From: Thiobacillus denitrificans
GTDB taxonomy: Bacteria; Pseudomonadota; Gammaproteobacteria; Burkholderiales; Thiobacillaceae
DNA length: 64,000 bases
Assembly: GCA_020723405.1 (NCBI GenBank)
Contig: DYIY01000003.1
Coordinates: forward strand, 1 to 64,000
Reading direction: 5' to 3'
Of the stretch, positions 50,627 to 60,327 are shown one piece after another. The notes under the pieces are model-generated. The model ran no database searches. It was not told where the DNA came from and saw only the letters and a program-made list of their open reading frames with translations. The first letter of the stretch is position 1. Each line of letters starts with the position of its first letter. The translations under genes and the position numbers were made by a program.

Positions 50627-51865
50627 TTATTTCCGCCCGGTGTCCATGCCGGCCCACAGGTTTTCCAGGTCGGTGATGCCCCAGGCGGCCGGGTCCTCGA
50701 AGCCGAGGATGCGCTCCCCGGGGGCCTGGGCCAGGTCCACCACCCGGGGGGGGACCCGGCGTTTGTTGGGAATGGAGTAGAAGACCTTCACCCGGGGGGT
50801 GAGCAGGGTTTCCCCGCTCTGGTCCAGCACCACCGCCAGGTAATTGGAAGCCAGGCGCACCAGGGTGCCGGTGGGGTAGATGCCCACCGTTTTCACGAAG
50901 GCGTGGAAGATGGCGGGGTCGAACTGGGTGGCACGCCACTCGGTCATGCGCCGCAGGGCATAGGCCGGTTGCCAGGCCACCTTGTAGGAACGGTTGGAGG
51001 TGGTGGCGTCATAGACATCGCAGACCGCCGCCATGCGGGCGTAGAGGCTGATGTTGTCGCCGGCCAGCCGGTCCGGGTAGCCGGTGCCGTCGAAGCGTTC
51101 GTGGTGGTGGCGGCACACGTCCAGCACCGCGTCCTCTGCGCCGCCGCCGGCCTGGAGGGTTTCATAGCCCATGTGGGCATGGCGGCGCAGCACTTCGAAT
51201 TCGTGGTCCTCCAGGCGGCCCGGCTTGTTGAGCAGGGCATCCTCGATGTGCACCTTGCCGATGTCATGGAGCAGGCCCGCCAGGCCGGCTTCCCGCAGGG
51301 CCCGTGGCGGCAGCCCCAGTTGGCGGCCCAGGGCCACCATCAGGGCCCCCACGGCGATGGAGTGCATGTAGGTGTAATGATCCTTGCGGCGCAGGCGGGC
51401 CAGGGCGATGAGCACCCCGGGATTGCGCAGCACCGATTCGGCGATCTCGTCCACCATGGGCATCACCTGGTCCACGCTGAGGGCCCGGCCGTGGCGGACT
51501 TGCTCGAAGAGGGCGGTGACCGCTTTCATGGAGGCGCCGAGGATCTTGGTGGCCCGGGCCGCTTCCCGCTCCATGGCCACCCGCTCGGGCAGAGGGGGAT
51601 CGTCCTCCGCCAGGGTCGCGTCCTCCACCAGAGCGTGTTCCACCTGGTCCGGGATGGCTGCTTCGGCCACGGGCTCGGCCACGTCCGGGCCCTGGGCCGT
51701 GTCGATCCAGACTTCCAGGATGCCGCTGTCCTGGACCTTCTTCAGGGCAGCGGCGCTATCGACCTTGAAGGCGCCCCGCCAGAAAGGATGGTCCAGCCAG
51801 GAGCCCCCCAGTTTGTTGACGAACATGCCCACCCGGAGGTCGCTGACCGGGATTTGCTTGATCAC
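50627..51865 (-). CDS. HD-GYP domain protein (likely cyclic-di-GMP phosphodiesterase)
   Basis: A 412-residue protein with an N-terminal DUF3391-like domain (IPVSDLRVGMFVNKLGGSWLDHPFW) and a C-terminal HD-GYP domain. The signatures are HSIAVG, LLHDIGKVHIEDALLNKPGRL, HAHMGYETL and HHHERFDGTGYPD; the GTGYP form counts as a functional GYP motif. Such proteins hydrolyse cyclic-di-GMP, which could affect pilus or polysaccharide output, although no direct link is shown. It lies between metK and the ahcY leader on the same strand. Confidence 0.92.
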   Translation of the reverse strand: MIKQIPVSDLRVGMFVNKLGGSWLDHPFWRGAFKVDSAAALKKVQDSGILEVWIDTAQGPDVAEPVAEAAIPDQVEHALVEDATLAEDDPPLPERVAMEREAARATKILGASMKAVTALFEQVRHGRALSVDQVMPMVDEIAESVLRNPGVLIALARLRRKDHYTYMHSIAVGALMVALGRQLGLPPRALREAGLAGLLHDIGKVHIEDALLNKPGRLEDHEFEVLRRHAHMGYETLQAGGGAEDAVLDVCRHHHERFDGTGYPDRLAGDNISLYARMAAVCDVYDATTSNRSYKVAWQPAYALRRMTEWRATQFDPAIFHAFVKTVGIYPTGTLVRLASNYLAVVLDQSGETLLTPRVKVFYSIPNKRRVPPRVVDLAQAPGERILGFEDPAAWGITDLENLWAGMDTGRK

Positions 51866-51942
51866 GTTGCCTGCCCTTGTTGTTTTCTGTGATGTCCCGC
51901 CCGCAGCCCGGATTGGGGCTGGTGGCGGATATGGGGGCCGGG

Positions 51943-53136
<1,194 letters not shown>

Positions 53137-53140
53137 GTCA

Positions 53141-53197
53141 CGCTCCTGTCATGATCCCCAGGTCTGTCCGGCGAACCGGCTCCGGGGATGAGGAGCG
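53141..53197 (-). promoter_or_regulatory. Structured metK leader that can hide the Shine-Dalgarno
   Basis: Reading the minus strand, CGCTCCT (53191-53197) pairs with AGGAGCG (53141-53147), ATCCCC (53184-53189) with GGGGAT (53154-53159), and inside this CCGG-TTCG-CCGG forms a small tetraloop hairpin. The outermost right arm contains the AGGAG Shine-Dalgarno of metK. The fold would block translation unless opened, a layout seen in translational SAM riboswitches. I do not recognise it as a known class. Confidence 0.6.
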
Positions 53198-53245
53198 GGA
53201 CGCTTTAGCTGCATTTGTATCCCGCCCGCAATTTGTCTTGATGCA

Positions 53246-53275
53246 TTGCTGCAATTAACTCGGCGGCTCGATAAT
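53246..53275 (+). promoter_or_regulatory. Candidate sigma-70 promoter for the acyltransferase operon
   Basis: TTGCTG (53246-53251), 18 bases, then GATAAT (53270-53275) precede the first lipid A acyltransferase start at 53338. Called by eye. Confidence 0.4.
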
Positions 53276-53337
53276 TCTAGGCGTTGGTCCTTTTACCGGT
53301 CAAACCCGCCAGACCATTTTCCTCTTCCCGATCCCCA

Positions 53338-54195
53338 GTGAAGCTATCCCGCACCCTGCTCAATCTGTTTGCCCGCCTGCCCCTGCCCGTGGTGCACGGC
53401 ATCGGTAGCCTGGTGGGCCTGCTCGCCCTGGGCAAGGCTTCCCTGCGGCGGCGCATGGCGGACAACCTGGAACGGGCCGGCTATGGCTCGATCCCGATGC
53501 GGGTGCGCGCCGCCCTCGAGTTCGGCAAGGGCATGGCGGAGCTGGTGCCCATCTGGCTCAGTCCCCTGGACCGGGCCACCGGCTGGGTCCGGGAAGTGCG
53601 AGGCATGGAATACATCGAGGCCGCCCGGGCCGAGGGCCGGGGGGTGATCATGCTGGGCCTGCATCTGGGCTGTCTGGAACTGGCCGGCCTGTACATGGCG
53701 GCCCACTTCCCGGTCACCGCCATGTACCGGGCGCCCCGCCAGGAGTGGGTCCACGAGATGATGATGGCCGGCCGCAACCGGGGCCACGGCAATACCGTGG
53801 AAGCCACCGTGCGCGGCGTGCGGGGCCTGCTGGCCGCCCTGAAGCGCAAGGAAGCGATCTGGGTGCTGCCCGACCAGAAGGCCAACAAGGGGGAGGGGGA
53901 ATGGGTGCCCCTGTTCGGCCGCTGGGGCTACATGCCCACCCTGCTCTACCGCCTGGCCCAGTCCACCGGGTCCCGTCCCGTCATGCTCTACTGCGAGCGC
54001 TTGTCCTGGGGCCGGGGCTACCGGGTGGTCATCGAGCCCCTGCCGGAACTGCCCGCCGACACCCCCGCCGCCATGCGCGTGGCCAACCGGGCCATGGAGG
54101 CGGCGGTGGCGCGCCTGCCGGCCCAGTACCTGTGGTCCTACGACCTGTTCCGCCTGCGCCGGGGCGAGACGCCCCCCGAGGGGCCGGCCCGGTGA
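53338..54195 (+). CDS. Lipid A biosynthesis acyltransferase (LpxL/LpxM family), first copy
   Basis: A 285-residue inner-membrane acyltransferase that adds a secondary fatty acid to Kdo2-lipid A. The catalytic H-x4-E motif is GLHLGCLEL, followed by AMYRAPRQEWVHEMMMAGR and VLPDQKANKGEGEWVPLFG. The start is GTG at 53338, with no strong Shine-Dalgarno; the frame also has a TTG 54 bases earlier. It overlaps the second acyltransferase by four bases. Confidence 0.9.
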   Translation: MKLSRTLLNLFARLPLPVVHGIGSLVGLLALGKASLRRRMADNLERAGYGSIPMRVRAALEFGKGMAELVPIWLSPLDRATGWVREVRGMEYIEAARAEGRGVIMLGLHLGCLELAGLYMAAHFPVTAMYRAPRQEWVHEMMMAGRNRGHGNTVEATVRGVRGLLAALKRKEAIWVLPDQKANKGEGEWVPLFGRWGYMPTLLYRLAQSTGSRPVMLYCERLSWGRGYRVVIEPLPELPADTPAAMRVANRAMEAAVARLPAQYLWSYDLFRLRRGETPPEGPAR

Positions 54196-55085
54196 GGCGC
54201 CTGGGGATCCTGGTCCTCTGGCTGCTCTGGCGCCTGCTGCCGGCCCCGGCCCTGGGCCGGCTGGGCGAGGCGCTGGGCGGCCTGCTCCACGCCCTGGTGC
54301 CGTCACGGCGGCGCATCGGTGCCACCAACCTGGCCCTGTGTTTCCCGGAAATGAGCGAGCCCGAGCGGGCCGCCCTGCTCAAGGCCCACTTCCGCGCCAT
54401 GGGCCGGGCCAGCCTCCTGGACACCATCTCCTGGTGGGGCAGCCGGGAGGACGTGGAACGCCTGACCCGCATCGAGGGCGAGGAGCACTACCTGGCCCAG
54501 GTCCGGGCGGGACGGCCGGTGATCTGGCTGGCGCCCCACTTCGTGGGCCTCAACATCGGCGGGGTGCGGGTCACGGCGGCCTTCTCGCCCCTGGTGTCCC
54601 TCTATTCCCGCATCCGCAATCCCCACCTGGACCGGCTCATGCTGCACTGCCGGACCCGCTTCGCCGCCCCCGACCGGCCCAACGAGATGTACTCCCGCCA
54701 CGACGGCATCAAGCCGGTGCTCAAGGCCATGCGCCGGGGCCTGCCGTTCTATTACCTGCCGGACCTGGACTTCGGCCGCAAGGACGCCCTCTTCGTGCCC
54801 TTCTTCGGCGTGCCGGCGGCCACCATCAGCGGCCTGCCCCGACTGGCCAAGGCCGTGGGGGCCGTGGTGGTGCCCTGCATCACACGCCGGGACGGGGATG
54901 GCTACGTGGTACGCATGTATCCGGCCTGGGAAGACTTCCCCAGCGGCGACGTGGAGGCCGATACCCGGCGCATGAACGCCTACATCGAGGAACGCATCCG
55001 CGAAATGCCCGAGCAGTACTTCTGGCTGCACAAGCGCTTCAAGACCCGGCCGGAAGGGGAGGGGAGCCTGTATGGCCGGGATTGA
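54192..55085 (+). CDS. Lipid A biosynthesis acyltransferase family, second copy (H-x4-N variant)
   Basis: A 297-residue paralogue of the gene before it. The family body is clear (NLALCFPEMSEPERAALL; YLPDLDFGRKDALFVPFFG; EQYFWLHKRFKTRP). The expected catalytic H-x4-D/E motif reads APHFVGLN, with Asn in place of the acidic residue, so activity may be altered. GTG start in a GTGA overlap with the first copy. The end overlaps the GNAT gene by 14 bases. Confidence 0.88.
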   Translation: MRRLGILVLWLLWRLLPAPALGRLGEALGGLLHALVPSRRRIGATNLALCFPEMSEPERAALLKAHFRAMGRASLLDTISWWGSREDVERLTRIEGEEHYLAQVRAGRPVIWLAPHFVGLNIGGVRVTAAFSPLVSLYSRIRNPHLDRLMLHCRTRFAAPDRPNEMYSRHDGIKPVLKAMRRGLPFYYLPDLDFGRKDALFVPFFGVPAATISGLPRLAKAVGAVVVPCITRRDGDGYVVRMYPAWEDFPSGDVEADTRRMNAYIEERIREMPEQYFWLHKRFKTRPEGEGSLYGRD

Positions 55086-55569
55086 CATCGGCCCCCTGGG
55101 CCTGGACGAGGCGGAGGCCCTGGTGGACCTGGCCGGGCGCATCTGGCGGGCCCACTACCCGGGCATCATCAGCCATGCCCAGATCGACTACATGCTGGCC
55201 CAGCGCTACAAGCCGGGCCTGGTGAAGCAACTGCTGGCCCGGGGCGACCTGTGGCTGGCGGCCCGGGACCAGGGTGAACTGGTGGGCTTCGCCCACGGCC
55301 ATCCCCTGGCGGACGGCGACTACAAGGTGGACAAGCTCTACGTGGCCAGCGACCGGCAACGCCGGGGCATCGGCGGCCGCTTGCTGGCGGAACTGGCCGG
55401 GCGGGCCCGCCAGCACGGCTTCAGCCGCCTGGTGCTGCGGGTCAACCGGCAGAACCAGGTGGCCATCGACGCCTATCTGAAGCACGGATTCCAGGTGGCC
55501 ACCCTGGTGGTGGAGGACATCGGCAACGGCTTCATCATGGACGACTACGTGATGGTGAAGGACCTGTAG
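55072..55569 (+). CDS. GNAT-family N-acetyltransferase
   Basis: A 165-residue acetyltransferase with the acetyl-CoA loop VDKLYVASDRQRRGIGGRLL (motif A, about residues 85-104) and the motif B segment VNRQNQVAIDAYLKHGF. The best guess is acetylation of a small molecule or peptide. It overlaps the second acyltransferase gene by 14 bases. Confidence 0.88.
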   Translation: MAGIDIGPLGLDEAEALVDLAGRIWRAHYPGIISHAQIDYMLAQRYKPGLVKQLLARGDLWLAARDQGELVGFAHGHPLADGDYKVDKLYVASDRQRRGIGGRLLAELAGRARQHGFSRLVLRVNRQNQVAIDAYLKHGFQVATLVVEDIGNGFIMDDYVMVKDL

Positions 55570-55631
55570 CGGCGCTTTTCCCCGCCAGTTCCTACAATGG
55601 CAACTGGTCAACGCCCCAAGGAGGACATCCC

Positions 55632-56048
55632 ATGCCTTTCGACAATCCCGGACCCGAGGAAATCAAGGCCCTGCTCAGGCGGGTGAAGACCATCGCCGTG
55701 GTGGGCCTGTCCCCCAAGCCGGACCGGCCCAGCTACGGCGTATCCCAGGCCATGCAGAAGTTCGGCTACCGCATCGTCCCGGTGCGTCCGGCGGTGGACC
55801 AGGTGCTGGGGGAGAAGGCCTACGCCCGTCTGGCGGACATCCCCTTCCCGGTGGATCTGGTGGACGTGTTCCGGGAGTCGGCGGCCATTCCCGGCATCGT
55901 TGACGAATGCCTGGCCATCAATGCCCCGGCCATCTGGATCCAGGAGGGCATCGTCCACGAGGAAGCCGCCGACAAGGCCCGGGAGGCGGGGATGTGCGTG
56001 GTCATGGACCGCTGCATCTTCAAGGACTACGTGGGCCTGATGGGATAG
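55632..56048 (+). CDS. CoA-binding domain protein (YccU-like)
   Basis: A 138-residue single-domain protein of the CoA_binding_2 family. The Rossmann-type IAVVGLSPKPDRPSYGVSQAMQKFGY start, the VDLVDVFRES strand and IWIQEGIVHEEAADKAREAGMCVVMDRC are characteristic. Function beyond CoA binding is not established. AAGGAGG seven bases upstream supports the ATG. It is followed after four bases by a small membrane protein gene. Confidence 0.9.
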   Translation: MPFDNPGPEEIKALLRRVKTIAVVGLSPKPDRPSYGVSQAMQKFGYRIVPVRPAVDQVLGEKAYARLADIPFPVDLVDVFRESAAIPGIVDECLAINAPAIWIQEGIVHEEAADKAREAGMCVVMDRCIFKDYVGLMG

Positions 56049-56052
56049 CGTC

Positions 56053-56538
56053 TTGTTCGACCTGGAAACCTGGGAGTTCCTCTCCTATCTGGTCACGGTG
56101 GTGGGTCTGCCCTTCGCCATCGGCGTCTTTCTCTACGACCAGCGCAAGGAGCGGGAAAACGAGGAGGAGGCCATCTGGCAGCAGTTGTCCGATGCCTACA
56201 TCGACTTCCTGGAAGTGGTCCTGGCCAACCCGGACCTGAAACTGCGCAGCCAGGCCTCCACCCCGGACCTCTCCGATGAACAGCGGGAGCGCATGTGGGT
56301 CATCTTCGACATGCTCATCTCCCTGTTCGAGCGGGCCTACCTGTTGGCCTACGAGCCGGACATGGCGGAGAAGCAGTTGCGCCGCTGGCATTCCTGGGAG
56401 GACTACATGCGCGAGTGGTGCCAGCGGGAGGACTTCCGCGCCCGCCTGCCCGATCTGCTGCGCGGAGAGGATCCGGACTTCGCCCATTACATTCTCAGGC
56501 TGGCCCAGGAAGAAGCGTGCCCTCCATCTACGACCTGA
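56053..56538 (+). CDS. Hypothetical membrane-anchored protein
   Basis: A 161-residue protein with one N-terminal membrane segment (FLSYLVTVVGLPFAIGVFLY, residues 9-28) and a mainly helical, charged soluble part that includes an ERENEEEAIWQQL coiled-coil-like stretch. I do not recognise a named family. The start is a TTG at 56053. It overlaps the CDP-alcohol phosphatidyltransferase gene by 22 bases, so it may belong to the phospholipid operon. Confidence 0.75.
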   Translation: MFDLETWEFLSYLVTVVGLPFAIGVFLYDQRKERENEEEAIWQQLSDAYIDFLEVVLANPDLKLRSQASTPDLSDEQRERMWVIFDMLISLFERAYLLAYEPDMAEKQLRRWHSWEDYMREWCQREDFRARLPDLLRGEDPDFAHYILRLAQEEACPPSTT

Positions 56539-57125
56539 AACCCGCCTTCCAGGGGCTGTTGCGCCCCCTCGTCAAAGGTCTTGCCCGGTCCGGCGTCACC
56601 GCCAATCAGGTGACCGTGGCGGCCATGGCCCTGTCCCTGGGCAGCGGCGCCCTGATCGCCTTGTTCGGCAGCGATCCGGTCTGGCTGTTGCTCCTGCCCG
56701 GGGTGCTGTTCCTGCGCATGGCCCTCAATGCCATCGACGGCATGCTGGCCCGGGAACACGACCAGAAGACCCCCCTGGGGGCGGTGCTCAACGAACTGGG
56801 GGACGTGATCTCCGACGCCGGCCTCTACCTGCCCCTGGCCCTGGTGCCGGGCTTTTCCCCGGTGCTGGTGGTGCTGCTGGTGCTGCTGGCCACCCTCAGC
56901 GAAATGACCGGGGTCCTCAACCAGGCCCTGGGGGGCAGCCGCCGCTACGACGGGCCCATGGGCAAGAGCGACCGGGCCTTCGTCGTCGGCGCCCTGGGCC
57001 TGGCCCTGGGTATGGGCTTCTCCGGGGCTGGCTGGCTCAACAACGTGCTGGGCATCGTGGTGCTGCTCCTGGCCTGGACCGTGGCCAACCGGGCTCGCCA
57101 CGGCCTGGCCGAACAGGCCCCCTGA
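56517..57125 (+). CDS. CDP-alcohol phosphatidyltransferase family protein
   Basis: A 202-residue membrane enzyme with several hydrophobic helices. The CDP-alcohol motif reads DGMLAREHDQKTPLGAVLN, with ELGDVISD after it. The classical D-G-x2-A-R-x8-G-x3-D-x3-D is kept except that the first of the last two acidic positions is Asn. It would join a CDP-linked lipid to an alcohol or phosphate acceptor. It overlaps the next gene by one base and forms a unit with the CdsA-like and PlsC-like genes. GTG start at 56517. Confidence 0.85.
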   Translation: MPSIYDLKPAFQGLLRPLVKGLARSGVTANQVTVAAMALSLGSGALIALFGSDPVWLLLLPGVLFLRMALNAIDGMLAREHDQKTPLGAVLNELGDVISDAGLYLPLALVPGFSPVLVVLLVLLATLSEMTGVLNQALGGSRRYDGPMGKSDRAFVVGALGLALGMGFSGAGWLNNVLGIVVLLLAWTVANRARHGLAEQAP

Positions 57126-58063
57126 TGTTCGCCGCCCTCACCGCCAACGCCGCCCTCTTCCTGGGGGGCATCTTCGCCCTGTTGCTGCTGGCCAGCGGCG
57201 TGGTGTTCCTGCTCAGGCGGGCCCACCCGGAGCGGGACTACGCCGAGTTGGCCGCCCGGGTGAATTCCTGGTGGGTCATGGCCGGGGTGTTCGCCGCCGC
57301 CATGGCCCTGTCGCGCAGCCTGTCCCTGGTCTTTCTGGCCTGCGTGAGCTTCCTGGCCCTCAAGGAATACCTGTCCCTGATCCCCACCCGCCGGGCTGAC
57401 CGGCGGGTGCTGTTCTGGGCCTACCTGGCCATTCCCGTGCAGTTCTGGTGGGTGCACACCGGCTGGTACGGCATGTTCATCATCTTCATCCCCGTCTACC
57501 TGTTCCTGCTCCTGCCCCTGCGCATGGTGCTCATCGGCGAGACGGCCGGTTTCCTGCGGGCCGCCGGCAGCCTGCACTGGGGGCTCATGCTCACCGTCTT
57601 CAACCTGTCCCACATGGCCTACCTGCTGGCCCTGCCCGAGGAGCGCAACCCGGCGGGGGGCGGCGCCGGCCTGGTGCTGTTCCTCATGTTCCTCACCCAG
57701 TTCAACGACGTGGCCCAGTACGTCTGGGGCAAGACCCTGGGCCGGCACAAGATCATCCCCAGGGTGAGCCCGAAGAAGACCTGGGAGGGCTTCCTCGGCG
57801 GCGTGGCCACCACCACGGCGGCGGCCTGGCTGCTGGCGCCCCTGCTCACCCCCCTGGCGGGCTGGGAGGCGCCGGCGGCGGGTCTGCTCATCGGCCTGGC
57901 CGGCTACGTGGGGGACGTGAACATCTCCGCCCTGAAGCGGGACCTGGGCATCAAGGACAGCGGCAGCCTGATCCCCGGCCACGGCGGCATCCTGGACCGG
58001 GTGGACAGCCTGACCTTCACCGCGCCCCTGTTCTTCCACTTCCTCTACTACCTGCACTACTGA
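57125..58063 (+). CDS. Phosphatidate cytidylyltransferase (CdsA family)
   Basis: A 312-residue polytopic membrane enzyme that makes CDP-diacylglycerol. The C-terminal signature is complete: SPKKTWEGFLGG and KRDLGIKDSGSLIPGHGGILDRVDS. The neighbours (a CDP-alcohol transferase before it, a PlsC-like acyltransferase after it) suggest a dedicated small phospholipid module, separate from a housekeeping cdsA that would be near tsf/pyrH/uppS elsewhere. TGATG coupling to the gene before. Confidence 0.92.
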   Translation: MFAALTANAALFLGGIFALLLLASGVVFLLRRAHPERDYAELAARVNSWWVMAGVFAAAMALSRSLSLVFLACVSFLALKEYLSLIPTRRADRRVLFWAYLAIPVQFWWVHTGWYGMFIIFIPVYLFLLLPLRMVLIGETAGFLRAAGSLHWGLMLTVFNLSHMAYLLALPEERNPAGGGAGLVLFLMFLTQFNDVAQYVWGKTLGRHKIIPRVSPKKTWEGFLGGVATTTAAAWLLAPLLTPLAGWEAPAAGLLIGLAGYVGDVNISALKRDLGIKDSGSLIPGHGGILDRVDSLTFTAPLFFHFLYYLHY

Positions 58064-58072
58064 GACCGGTTC

Positions 58073-58723
58073 GTGGCCCGCCTGCTGCGCTTCGCCTTCT
58101 ACCTGCTGGTGGCCCGGCCCATTGCCCTGCTGGTGCTGGGCCTCAACGTGCGCCACCGGCAGCGCCTGCCGGACCAAGGGCCGGCCATCGTCGCCGCCAA
58201 CCACAACAGCCACCTGGACACCCTGGTGCTGGTCTCCCTGTTTCCCCTGGCACTGCTGCCCCGGTTACGGCCGGTGGCGGCCGCCGACTACTTCACCCGC
58301 AATCCCCTGCTGGCCTGGTTCTCGTTGAACGTCATCGGCATCCTGCCCATCCGCCGGGAAGCCAAGGGCGGCGCCGATCCCCTGAAACCCTGCGAGGAAG
58401 CCCTGGAACGGGGCGAAATCCTCATCCTCTTCCCCGAGGGCAGCCGGGGGGAGCCGGAAGTGATGGGCCGCTTCAAGCGGGGCATCGCCGTGCTGGCGGC
58501 CCGCCGGCCGGCGGTGCCGGTCACCCCCGTCTTCCTGCACGGCCTGGGCAAGGCCCTGCCCAAGGGCGATCCGGTGCTGGTGCCCTTCTTCTGCGACGTA
58601 TTCGTGGGGGAGGCCCTGCACGGGGCAGACGACCAGACGGCCTTCCTGGCGGAACTGGAAAGCCGCATGGCGGCCCTGGCGGGGGAATTGCCCGTACCGG
58701 CCCAATCCGAAGGGCTGTCTTGA
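58073..58723 (+). CDS. 1-acylglycerol-3-phosphate acyltransferase-like (PlsC family)
   Basis: A 216-residue acyltransferase with the NHNSHLD motif (H-x4-D at about residue 44) and the [19 protein letters not shown] glycerol-phosphate binding motif. One N-terminal membrane segment is likely. It probably supplies phosphatidic acid to the CdsA-like enzyme upstream. GTG start; nine bases after the previous stop. Confidence 0.88.
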   Translation: MARLLRFAFYLLVARPIALLVLGLNVRHRQRLPDQGPAIVAANHNSHLDTLVLVSLFPLALLPRLRPVAAADYFTRNPLLAWFSLNVIGILPIRREAKGGADPLKPCEEALERGEILILFPEGSRGEPEVMGRFKRGIAVLAARRPAVPVTPVFLHGLGKALPKGDPVLVPFFCDVFVGEALHGADDQTAFLAELESRMAALAGELPVPAQSEGLS

Positions 58724-58751
58724 GTCCGGCTTTCTGCCGGATAATCCGTCC

Positions 58752-59582
58752 ATGAAGCTCTCTTTCACCAAGATGCAGGGCGCCGGCAACGACTTCGTCG
58801 TGCTGGACGGGGTGCGCCGCGCCCTGGCCCTGGCCCCGGACCAATACCGGGCCCTGGCCGACCGCCACTTCGGCGTGGGCTGCGACCAGATCCTGCTGGT
58901 GGAACCGGCCACCCGGCCCGACACGGATTTCCGCTACCGCATCTTCAACGCCGACGGCGGCGAAGTGCAGCAGTGCGGCAACGGCGCCCGCTGTTTCGTG
59001 CGCTTCGTCCACGAGCAGGGCCTCACCCCCAAGCGGGAGATCCGGGTGGAAACCGCCGCCGGCCTCATCGTGCCCCGCCTGGAAGACGACGGCCGGGTCA
59101 CGGTGGACATGGGCCCGCCCCGTTTCGCGCCCGCCGACATCCCCTTCGCCGCCCCGGCCCGCCAGACCACCTATGAGTTGGACGTGGCGGGCCGGGTGCT
59201 GGAGATTTCCGCCCTGTCCATGGGCAACCCCCACGCCGTCTGGCTGGTGGACGACGTGGACGGGGCGCCGGTGGCCGAGCTGGGCCCCCGCATCGAACAC
59301 CATCCCCGCTTCCCGGAACGGGTCAACGTGGGATTCCTGCAAGTGCTCCGGCGGGATGAAGTCCGCCTGCGGGTGTTCGAGCGGGGCAGCGGCGAAACCC
59401 TGGCCTGCGGCACCGGCGCCTGCGCCGCCGCCGTGGCCGGCATGAACCGGGGCCTGCTGGACGCCGACGTCCTGGTCCACGCCCGGGGCGGCGACCTGAC
59501 CATCCGCTGGGCCGGCGAGGGGCACTCCGTGTTCCTCACCGGCCCGGCCGTCACTGTTTTCCAAGGCGAAATCGAGATTTGA
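58752..59582 (+). CDS. dapF: Diaminopimelate epimerase
   Basis: A 276-residue enzyme converting LL- to meso-diaminopimelate for lysine and peptidoglycan synthesis. The two catalytic cysteines are Cys75 (QQCGNGARC) and the Cys of ACGTGACAAA near residue 218. The [10 protein letters not shown] start is also typical. Followed four bases later by the DUF484 gene and then xerC, a conserved order in proteobacteria. Confidence 0.98.
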   Translation: MKLSFTKMQGAGNDFVVLDGVRRALALAPDQYRALADRHFGVGCDQILLVEPATRPDTDFRYRIFNADGGEVQQCGNGARCFVRFVHEQGLTPKREIRVETAAGLIVPRLEDDGRVTVDMGPPRFAPADIPFAAPARQTTYELDVAGRVLEISALSMGNPHAVWLVDDVDGAPVAELGPRIEHHPRFPERVNVGFLQVLRRDEVRLRVFERGSGETLACGTGACAAAVAGMNRGLLDADVLVHARGGDLTIRWAGEGHSVFLTGPAVTVFQGEIEI

Positions 59583-59586
59583 TGCC

Positions 59587-60246
59587 ATGAACATCACCCC
59601 CGAACAGATCGGCGAATTCCTCAAGCTCAACCCGGAGTTCTTCGCCAGCCACCCGGACCTGCTGACCGAGATCAGCGTGCCCCATCCCTACAGCGGCCAG
59701 GCCATCTCCCTGGGGGAACGGCAGGTGCTGGCCCTGCGCGACAAATCCCGCAGCCTGGAGCTGAAACTGCGGGAGTTCATCCAGTTCGCCGAGGAGAACG
59801 ACGCCATCGGCGACAAGCTCCACGCCCTGGCCCTGGGCCTGATGCGCGCCCGCAGCCTGGAAGCCGTGTTCCAGTCCCTGTCCCTGAGCCTGTCGGAAAG
59901 CTTCGCCATCCCCCACGGTATCGTCCGGGTGTGGGCCGACAACGCCCCCGAGCTGGCGGAGTTCGCCGCCGTGAGCGCCGACGTGAAGGTGCTCATGACC
60001 GGCCTCACCCAACCCCGCTGCGGCCCCGATGTGCCCGACGAGATCCGCGCCTGGTTCGAACCCCTGGGCGCCAGCCAGAAATCCTTCGCCCTGGCGCCCC
60101 TGCGGGAGGACAACCTCAACGGCCTGCTGGTCCTGTCCTCGGAAGACCCCAAGCGCTTCTACCCGGAGATGGGCACCCTCTACCTGTCCTGGCTGGCGGA
60201 ACTGTCCGGGGCGGCCATCTCCCGGTTCTTGCCGGGCAACGGGTGA
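59587..60246 (+). CDS. DUF484 family protein
   Basis: A 219-residue cytosolic protein of the DUF484 family, usually located between dapF and xerC. The N-terminal FLKLNPEFFASHPDLLTEISVPHP is characteristic, with a coiled-coil-like helix after it and a GAF-like C-terminal half (FALAPLREDNLNGLLVLSSED). Function is unknown; the constant position suggests a link with XerC, not demonstrated. Confidence 0.93.
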   Translation: MNITPEQIGEFLKLNPEFFASHPDLLTEISVPHPYSGQAISLGERQVLALRDKSRSLELKLREFIQFAEENDAIGDKLHALALGLMRARSLEAVFQSLSLSLSESFAIPHGIVRVWADNAPELAEFAAVSADVKVLMTGLTQPRCGPDVPDEIRAWFEPLGASQKSFALAPLREDNLNGLLVLSSEDPKRFYPEMGTLYLSWLAELSGAAISRFLPGNG

Positions 60247-60327
60247 AGCTCGCCAGCACCCGCCGTCTCAAGGGGGTTGAATCCCCCCCCGGCCCGCATC
60301 CCCACTCTCCCCGGACCAGGGCCAACC

